Positions 6,618 through 11,616 of a DNA stretch of 11,616 nt are shown piece after piece; position 1 is the first letter of the stretch, and every line of letters starts with the position of its first letter. A model generated the notes under the pieces. The model made no database searches. It worked only from the letters and a program-made list of their open reading frames with translations, and was not told the DNA's origin. The translations under genes were made by a program, and so were the position numbers. The DNA is from Chloroflexota bacterium (GTDB lineage: Bacteria; Chloroflexota; Anaerolineae; Anaerolineales; UBA4823), in the NCBI GenBank assembly GCA_021849525.1, contig JAJZSS010000017.1, positions 1-11,616 of the forward strand. The letters run 5' to 3'.

Positions 6618-7335
6618 TCGTCTCGCCTCCTTTAAGGTATATAACTCCCGGCTCGGTGCCCAATTCGGGTAAGAGGCGAAAAGAACGGCGGCCGCGTGCC
6701 AGTTGGCTGACCTGACTATCTGGATCATCCAGATTACCGAAGAACAACCCATTTGAGGGGCAAGTTTGTACACAGGCCGGCTGGATCTCACCATCGGCAG
6801 GGATGCGTCCCGCAGCATGTGCATCGATTTCTATACGACGGATACGCTGGATGCAAAAGGTGCATTTCTCCATGATGCCGCGCGTCCGGACGGTCACATC
6901 CGGGTTGAGCTGCTCGGTCAACGGTTCTGGAAATTCTGGCGCATACCAGTTATAGGTGCGCACTTTGTATGGGCAGGCGCTGCCGCAGAAGCGCGTGCCG
7001 ATGCAGCGATTGTAGATCTGGGCGTTCAGGCCTTCTTCGTTGTGGTAAGTAGCAAATACCGGGCAGACTGGCTCGCAAGGAGCTTCGGTGCACTGCTGGC
7101 ACATCACAGGCATGAAGCGCGCCTTCACATTTGGATATTCGCCCTCCCAGTAGCGTTGGATGATGATCCAGTGCATCCAGCGGCCGTAACCTGCCTGCTT
7201 CTCGCCGACAACGGGTACGTTATTCTCGGCGTGGCAGGCGACCACGCATGCCTGGCAGCCGGTGCAGCGATCCAAATCCACTACCAGCACCCACCGCCGG
7301 GACGTTTCAACCGAGAGATTCGCGTCCATTACCAT
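6610..7335 (-). CDS. actB2: ACIII subunit B2, four-cluster ferredoxin-like subunit
   Basis: This subunit wires quinol oxidation in ActC to the hemes. Its 241 residues carry 15 cluster cysteines in four groups: C24/27/30/34 (RCTGCQACVVAC), C79/82/87/91 (MCQQCTEAPCEPVC), C111/117/121 in RCIGTRFCGSACPYK, and C158/161/188/192. In the third group Thr114 stands where a cysteine is normal. The set therefore fits three [4Fe-4S] plus one [3Fe-4S], as described for ActB of characterised ACIII. In well-known ActB this domain is fused to the molybdopterin-like domain; here it is a separate gene. The ATG at 7335 has GGAGAG 5 bp upstream, while a second ATG at 7329 is spaced worse. It overlaps actB1 by 29 bases and actC by eight. 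It has no signal of its own, so export with the Tat-signalled ActB1 is likely. Confidence 0.9.
   Translation of the reverse strand: MVMDANLSVETSRRWVLVVDLDRCTGCQACVVACHAENNVPVVGEKQAGYGRWMHWIIIQRYWEGEYPNVKARFMPVMCQQCTEAPCEPVCPVFATYHNEEGLNAQIYNRCIGTRFCGSACPYKVRTYNWYAPEFPEPLTEQLNPDVTVRTRGIMEKCTFCIQRIRRIEIDAHAAGRIPADGEIQPACVQTCPSNGLFFGNLDDPDSQVSQLARGRRSFRLLPELGTEPGVIYLKGGETNV
6626..6633 (-). promoter_or_regulatory. Strong ribosome-binding site of actC
   Basis: AAAGGAGG on the - strand lies 8 bp before the ATG at 6617 and inside the 3' end of actB2. It fixes the actC start and shows that actC is translated from within the upstream gene. Confidence 0.8.
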
Positions 7336-9529
7336 CCAGGCTCTCCAATCTCGCCAAGACTTGTTTCTTTCCGATCGGTTTCAGCCGCACGCGTGTGGCA
7401 CCCCAGGCCAGTGCGCCTGTATCTGGGTCGGTGACGGGAGCCACCAGCGCCATTGGGTTGCTTCCAATTACCGCCTGGGCAAAGCGACCATAATCCTGGT
7501 GTCCTTGCCCCACCGGGATGGCCACAATATCCGGTCGAATACCTGGGTAGATGACGACTGACGCTTCCATCGACCCGTGTGGCGATTCCACCTGCACAAC
7601 ATCGTTATCGCTTATGCCCAATCCTTCAGCAGTTTCAGGATTTATTTCCACCCACATTCCCCACTGCACGGTTGTCATGGGGTCGGGTGTTTCTTGCAGC
7701 CAGGGTAGATTTGCGCCACGTCCGTCAGAAAGGGTGATCGAAGAATAGGGATAGAGGTGGAAAGGATAGTCTTGCGGGTCACCTTCGAAGTGTGGTTCGG
7801 CAATCAGCAGAGGTTTCTGCACAATGTCCGTCAGTTCGGGCTCGCGGCGGATTTGTTTTTCGGACCACCAGCCTCCATACTGCCGCCAAAGCGCCCAGAA
7901 CCCGGATGGCGTTCGGGCGCTATATGCACCAAGGCTGGAGCCGTGCAGCTCGCTCACAGTCTCTTCCAGATAGGATGCCTCATCACGCCAGGATAAGGCA
8001 GCGGCAAGCTTGCCTCCTAATCGAGCAGCCAATCCGAGCAAGACATCGGAGGTGGCAAGCGTATCGTAAAGCGGGCTCACTACTGGCTGCTGGCTGTTTA
8101 CCACCGGTCGATCCGCGCCAGGTGAGGGCACCTGGTAGCCCCAGGATTCCAGATAAGTATGGTCTGGCAAGATCAGATCTGCCCACACGGCTGTTTCATC
8201 TACCACCGGGCTGAATGAGACCACAAACGGCACGCGGGCGATAGCCTCGAAGAAACCGGCCGCGGCTGGCAGCTCGTACAGGGGATTAGCGCTGTGAAGA
8301 AGCAATAAGTCGATCTCGCCAGCTTTCATTCGGCGGATTAGATCCATCACTTCGTCGAAGGTATTGACAGGCGGATTCTGGCGTAATGCTGCAGTAGGAC
8401 CCGGGTTTGAGAGGAACATACCGCCCTGACGCCCAACCTGTGCAATCACCAGATTCAACGCCTGGACCGCCAACATGCTGGAAAAGCCATTCTGCTGCCC
8501 TGACAGATATCCACCTGGGATTGCCACCGCGCGATCGGCATCCGCAAAGACACGCGCCAGATGGCGCAAGGTGTCAACCGGTACATCGCTTGCGGCTGAC
8601 ATGTCGCGCACATCCACGTTCTGATATAGAACTGCTTGAGATTGATGGCTGCCAACGTGCCCGAGTCTCTCCTCGACGATGATACGGCCGATAGCCAGGG
8701 CAACGAATCCCTCAGCCCCCGGCTGCACCGGGACCCACTCATCGGCAGAAGCCGCGGTCGAGGAGAGGCGCGGCTCAAACTGAACTAAGAGCCCCCGCCT
8801 GCCCATGCTTCCCTGGCGCATAGCGCCATAGGCAACACTCTGGGCGACTGGAGACATCCAGGTCTCGAGCAGATTCGCCCCGAAAGAAAGAACCACGTCA
8901 GACTGAGAGAGATCATATTCGGGCAGGTCTGGTGCCCCGAATAATGCCTGGGATAGCTGCGAGACAGCACTGCGACCCTCCAGGGCGGATTGTAAGTCAT
9001 AGATGACAGGCGGGGCCGCGCCAAGCGCTTCCAGTAGAAGAGAGGTCAGCCGGTAAGTATGGCTGGGCATCAGCCCACCAAGAAAAGCGAACCGCTCCGT
9101 GCTGCTTAGAGCCGCAATCTTACTGCTTAATAAATCCAGCGCATCAGGCCAGTAAAAGGGCTCAAACTGTCGCGAACCACGGCCCCCAACCTGGCGAACA
9201 GCATTCTTAAGCCGGTCGGGGTTGTATAACACCTGCAATCCAGCCTGTCCTCTTGCACACAGCTTTCCACGATTGAGCGGATGCAAAGGATTCCCCTCGA
9301 TCTTCTTAGCCCGTCCATCGATGGTGCGCACAATAATCCCACACCCGGCGGCACACTGCCGGCAGGTGCTGGCATACCATGTAGCCTGTCCGGGAAGCTC
9401 TTCTTCCGGTGGATAAATAAAGGGTTCAATTACGATACTGCGGACGGCTGAGGTGAACCCGGTGGCTATAGAAGCACCGGCAGCGATCTTGAGAAATTCT
9501 CGGCGGGTGATTGTTTTAGGCATGCTCAT
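7307..9529 (-). CDS. actB1: ACIII subunit B1, molybdopterin-oxidoreductase-like, Tat-exported
   Basis: This is the large subunit of the complex iron-sulfur molybdoenzyme family, 740 residues from the ATG at 9529 (alternative 9523; neither has a clear ribosome-binding site). A Tat signal, TITRREFLKIAAGASIATGF, opens the protein. Then comes CRQCAAGC plus KLCARGQ, a complete CX2CX3CX27C [4Fe-4S] motif. These are the only four cysteines in the protein. The molybdopterin-binding fold follows (FAFLGGLMPSHTYRL, SDVVLSFGANLLETW, LHSANPLYELPA, SFSPVVDETAVWADLILPDH). The C-terminal beta-barrel domain includes GLGISDNDVVQVESPHGSM. No Cys ligand for Mo remains, and ActB proteins of known ACIII carry no Mo, so a structural or electron-wiring role is inferred rather than catalysis. 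It starts 45 bp after the actA stop. Confidence 0.9.
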   Translation of the reverse strand: MSMPKTITRREFLKIAAGASIATGFTSAVRSIVIEPFIYPPEEELPGQATWYASTCRQCAAGCGIIVRTIDGRAKKIEGNPLHPLNRGKLCARGQAGLQVLYNPDRLKNAVRQVGGRGSRQFEPFYWPDALDLLSSKIAALSSTERFAFLGGLMPSHTYRLTSLLLEALGAAPPVIYDLQSALEGRSAVSQLSQALFGAPDLPEYDLSQSDVVLSFGANLLETWMSPVAQSVAYGAMRQGSMGRRGLLVQFEPRLSSTAASADEWVPVQPGAEGFVALAIGRIIVEERLGHVGSHQSQAVLYQNVDVRDMSAASDVPVDTLRHLARVFADADRAVAIPGGYLSGQQNGFSSMLAVQALNLVIAQVGRQGGMFLSNPGPTAALRQNPPVNTFDEVMDLIRRMKAGEIDLLLLHSANPLYELPAAAGFFEAIARVPFVVSFSPVVDETAVWADLILPDHTYLESWGYQVPSPGADRPVVNSQQPVVSPLYDTLATSDVLLGLAARLGGKLAAALSWRDEASYLEETVSELHGSSLGAYSARTPSGFWALWRQYGGWWSEKQIRREPELTDIVQKPLLIAEPHFEGDPQDYPFHLYPYSSITLSDGRGANLPWLQETPDPMTTVQWGMWVEINPETAEGLGISDNDVVQVESPHGSMEASVVIYPGIRPDIVAIPVGQGHQDYGRFAQAVIGSNPMALVAPVTDPDTGALAWGATRVRLKPIGKKQVLARLESLDGNGRESLG

Positions 9530-9574
9530 TAAGTGTGTCGAACGCGTTGTTGTTAAGTATTCCCACAAACTGGT

Positions 9575-10078
9575 TCATTTGTGGCATGTCAGGCAGTCTG
9601 CCAGGCGTACAACTTTTTCTTCGGGTTGCAGCAGATGGCAATCCAGACACCAACCCATGTCCATCTTTACAGCAGGCCGTGTGAGCGGCATCCTGCCGAC
9701 ATCCCCATGACATGTCTCACAATTCTCGCCTGTCCTCAGGTGCGCTTGATGACTGAAATAAACGAATTCCGGCTGCCAGCTTACGCGGACCCACGGAATT
9801 GGCTCCTTTCGCTTCCAATAGCTCGTCAGAACCTGGACGGCAACGTTATCCGTGGCAATGATGGTATGGCAGCCCATGCATTTTTGCATGGAAGGTATCC
9901 CGGCGATGTCTGCGCGTAAAGCACTGGAGTGGCAGAATAAACACTGCACACCGGCCTGTGCGTGAATCTGGTGGTTGAATGCGACGGGCTGCTCTGGGCT
10001 AGCCAGGACCTGGGCGCGAGTCACAAGCACGGCGGCTAAGATCAGGATGGAAAAGAATAATAACAAGCGGCGAGTCAT
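9575..10078 (-). CDS. actA: ACIII subunit A, pentaheme c-type cytochrome
   Basis: This is the multiheme electron-transfer subunit of Alternative Complex III. The 167 residues begin with an export signal or anchor (RRLLLFFSILILAAVLVTRA). Five CXXCH sites follow: CLFCH (46-50), CMGCH (67-71), CETCH (120-124), CLDCH (144-148) and CLTCH (162-166). Likely distal His ligands lie in FNHQIH (H36, H39) and FSHQAH (H110, H113). The pattern (FNH..H, CHSSALRADIAGIPSMQKCMGCH, PDF/PEFVYFSH, MGWCLDCH) is that of ActA and of the related cytochrome c7/c3-like families. The protein ends one residue after the fifth heme site, so the C-terminus is short. No good ribosome-binding site is visible. It is the first gene of the core ACIII block, 154 bp after the pentaheme lipoprotein gene. 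Confidence 0.9.
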   Translation of the reverse strand: MTRRLLLFFSILILAAVLVTRAQVLASPEQPVAFNHQIHAQAGVQCLFCHSSALRADIAGIPSMQKCMGCHTIIATDNVAVQVLTSYWKRKEPIPWVRVSWQPEFVYFSHQAHLRTGENCETCHGDVGRMPLTRPAVKMDMGWCLDCHLLQPEEKVVRLADCLTCHK

Positions 10079-10108
10079 CTTATTCTTAAAGGAGATGATT
10101 TTACAGGG

Positions 10109-10205
10109 AGGGGCTGTCCAAATCGGTGCCTATCAGGCAGGCATTGAAGCCTGACCTGCACGCGGGTATGGAAAAACAAGAATATATTCTCATTGGACAA
10201 CCCCT
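10109..10205. mobile_element. MITE-like inverted-repeat element between two cytochrome genes
   Basis: AGGGGCTGTCCAA (10109-10121) is matched by TTGGACAACCCCT (10193-10205) in reverse complement, 12 of 13 bases, giving a 97-bp unit. GGGGCTGTCCAAA-type ends are common on IS elements of the IS5/IS1182 kind, so a non-autonomous derivative is plausible. Inside are a hairpin, CAGGCAGGC-ATTGAA-GCCTGACCTG (10134-10158, one bulge), and the perfect 12-bp palindrome AGAATATATTCT (10179-10190). No target duplication is evident. It may instead act as a transcript processing or attenuation structure between the lipoprotein gene and actA. Confidence 0.5.
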
Positions 10206-10232
10206 GCTCCGTTTGTGTTCTTTGCGACTCAC

Positions 10233-11564
10233 TTATGGTGTCTCGACAGGTAATGTTTGAGCGTAGGCCAGTAGATCCACTAAATCCTCCAGGCTCCAAT
10301 CTCCATCCATGGCAGCTGGCATGGCTGTACCCGGTTGACCGGAGCGAACCTTATGGATGAACTCCCACGGGTTATCTAAAGCGATCGTAGCGATATATTC
10401 AGGCTCTTCCTCGTTTCCAAAGTTGAGCACTCGCCCATCTGCGCCATGGCAGGATGCACAGGTGGCGAAGAGTTCTTCGCCATTGGCGGCATCACCGCCG
10501 ACTGCGCTTTTAGTTTCAGCATCAATCAGGGGCGTGAAGTCAATCAATCCGGTTTGGAGGAATGTGGCGAGATCAGCCAAGGCAGCCTCTCCCATGGTGG
10601 AGAAGTCGTGATCAGCATCGGTTCCCCCAGAAAGGATTTCTACGATCTCGTCCGAGGTTTTTGAGGCGACTCCAGTTACGCCAACGAAGCCGGTAAAGTG
10701 GGAACCCGAGCCATAGGCGCCAGCTGCTCCCAGGTAATCCCAGCCGTGGCATTCTTTGCAGCGCCAGGTATCTGTCCCGGTCCGGGTGTTAGTGGTTTGG
10801 GTCGCCCATAGGGGTTGGTCAGAAGCAGGTACTTCTACCCCTGCTTCTGTCATCCAGTTGTCATACAATCTGCCGCCCCGGGAGGCCGTTCCTGAAGGGG
10901 CGCCTTCACTGGAGCCAATGGGTACAGCACCAGGTATGGGTAGAGAATCGGGATTGGGTACGCCCTTATTATTGACGTCGACCTTTTCAGTGAGCAATTC
11001 CCAATCCCCCTGGCCATTGACATTGTGGCAGGTGAAACAATTACCTCCGTAATGGAGTTTAAAATACTGGCTGTTCATATGGGCAGGGTGGACTATGTCG
11101 CGCAGGGCAAGTGGGGCAACCACCCCTTTTCCAGCGCGATCACCAGTGCCAGGCGCATGGCATTGCAGGCAGGTTGTGACCCTTACCTCCTCATTTACAG
11201 CGAGTGATGTTCCGTCTGGGGCAACCTCCGGATGCTCCTTTCCTCTGGCTTCGGCACGCTCACGGGCCTCATAAGGCAAGGTGTATTTCCCGGTCTCTGG
11301 ATCAACAAGCACATGACATGCGGGGCAGCCTCGCCTTACCTCGTCCAGAGCTGGAAATTGGATTGCTGCTAAATTACCTGCTGTTTCGAGCGCTTTCGTT
11401 TGTTCTGCGGTTAAATCTGCCCCAGGTAGCCCAGGGGATCCTTGAGATCCTGCAGGACCCTGAGGCCCTTGCGGACCTTCTGGTCCGGCAGGCCCGGCAC
11501 AGGCTGCTAACAAGAGGCCCCCTAATAGAATATAGGTAACGAGGAATCGAATCTTTCTTGACAT
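10233..11564 (-). CDS. Pentaheme c-type cytochrome lipoprotein with collagen-like stalk
   Basis: This is a surface electron carrier of 443 residues. A lipoprotein signal ends in LLLAAC (lipobox LAAC, C22). Directly after it come nine Gly-X-Y triplets (residues 24-50, GPAGPEGPQGPQGPAG and on), a collagen-like stalk. Heme sites are CPACH (80-84), CLQCH (132-136), CFTCH (176-180), CKECH (269-273) and CASCH (369-373). The first three form a multiheme-type region. The fourth sits in a WRCKECHGWDY domain with a possible Met at 324. The fifth sits in a class I cytochrome domain with Met 415 or 419 (GTAMPAAM). AGGAGA 7 bp upstream supports the start at 11564. It lies upstream of actA on the same strand, so it probably exchanges electrons with ACIII. 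It is not a standard ACIII subunit that I recognise, and the partner is unknown. Confidence 0.88.
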   Translation of the reverse strand: MSRKIRFLVTYILLGGLLLAACAGPAGPEGPQGPQGPAGSQGSPGLPGADLTAEQTKALETAGNLAAIQFPALDEVRRGCPACHVLVDPETGKYTLPYEARERAEARGKEHPEVAPDGTSLAVNEEVRVTTCLQCHAPGTGDRAGKGVVAPLALRDIVHPAHMNSQYFKLHYGGNCFTCHNVNGQGDWELLTEKVDVNNKGVPNPDSLPIPGAVPIGSSEGAPSGTASRGGRLYDNWMTEAGVEVPASDQPLWATQTTNTRTGTDTWRCKECHGWDYLGAAGAYGSGSHFTGFVGVTGVASKTSDEIVEILSGGTDADHDFSTMGEAALADLATFLQTGLIDFTPLIDAETKSAVGGDAANGEELFATCASCHGADGRVLNFGNEEEPEYIATIALDNPWEFIHKVRSGQPGTAMPAAMDGDWSLEDLVDLLAYAQTLPVETP

Positions 11565-11571
11565 TTCACAT

Positions 11572-11577
11572 TCTCCT
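11572..11577 (-). promoter_or_regulatory. Ribosome-binding site of the pentaheme lipoprotein gene
   Basis: AGGAGA on the - strand, 7 bp before the ATG at 11564, supports this start. The remaining bases to the window edge show no convincing promoter. Confidence 0.6.
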
Positions 11578-11616
11578 GATTCTTCTTTATCAGCCTCAAG
11601 GACAGGCAGTTAGTGT

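Noticed and set aside
6618..6824. Longer actC start at 6824
   Set aside because: The extra 69 residues lie inside actB2 and look unlike protein. The strong ribosome-binding site before 6617 fixes the start.
6766..7434. 222-residue + strand open frame
   Set aside because: It is a shadow of actB2 and the end of actB1, which carry clear family motifs on the other strand.
9530..9568. TTG start for actB1 at 9568
   Set aside because: It would place 13-15 residues before the Tat motif. The ATG at 9529 or 9523 gives a normal Tat signal position.
10079..10232. Sigma-70 promoter for actA
   Set aside because: Several TATATT and TTGTCC-like pieces exist, but none has a matching partner at 16-18 bp spacing.
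11204..11539. 111-residue + strand open frame
   Set aside because: It is antisense to the lipobox, stalk and first heme region of the pentaheme lipoprotein and has no recognisable domain.
1..11616. CRISPR array, tRNA or rRNA genes
   Set aside because: No regularly spaced direct repeats were seen and no rRNA-like conserved stretches or cloverleaf candidates were noticed. I could not run a tRNA or repeat finder.

Overview
The window reads as part of a Chloroflexota-like (Anaerolineae or relative) chromosome. The evidence is a gene set for Alternative Complex III (ACIII, quinol:electron-acceptor oxidoreductase) with a DUF3341 subunit, c-type cytochromes anchored as lipoproteins or by membrane helices, and the start of an XRE-HTH/ATPase regulator with an NLP...FIGRE junction, a type common in that phylum. 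The taxonomic placement is inference.

Left part (1-2300, + strand) is a mobile-element scar. It holds the C-terminal part of an IS256-family transposase cut by the window edge, a short AT-rich ORF with a C-terminal membrane helix, and a complete-looking IS481-family transposase (DD35E) followed by a perfect 16-bp inverted repeat. The next 600 bp look like decayed sequence. On the - strand, 2321-2877 is a broken transcriptional regulator: an intact XRE helix-turn-helix start, then an apparent one-base frameshift in a C-rich tract, then the beginning of a lost ATPase part. A GAGTAC-n9-GTACTC palindrome lies just upstream of it.

Right part (3053-11564, all - strand) is a tightly packed respiratory gene cluster. 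In transcription order it runs: pentaheme lipoprotein with a collagen-like stalk; a 154-bp gap holding a MITE-like inverted-repeat element; ActA (pentaheme); ActB1 (molybdopterin-oxidoreductase-like, Tat signal); ActB2 (three [4Fe-4S] plus one probable [3Fe-4S]); ActC (NrfD-type quinol-binding membrane subunit); ActD (DUF3341); ActE (membrane-anchored monoheme); and a triheme lipoprotein-like cytochrome. ActB1/ActB2, ActB2/ActC and ActD/ActE overlap, so the core is one operon.

Proposed working: ActC oxidises menaquinol or a similar quinol. Electrons pass through the ActB2 clusters to the ActA hemes and then to ActE, the triheme cytochrome or the pentaheme lipoprotein on the outer face of the membrane. 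The cluster encodes 14 CXXCH heme sites and ligands for five Fe-S clusters. It differs from textbook ACIII in four ways: ActB is split, ActB1 keeps a full CX2CX3CX27C cluster motif, no second NrfD-type subunit (ActF) is present, and two extra multiheme cytochromes flank the core. No terminal oxidase gene lies in the window.
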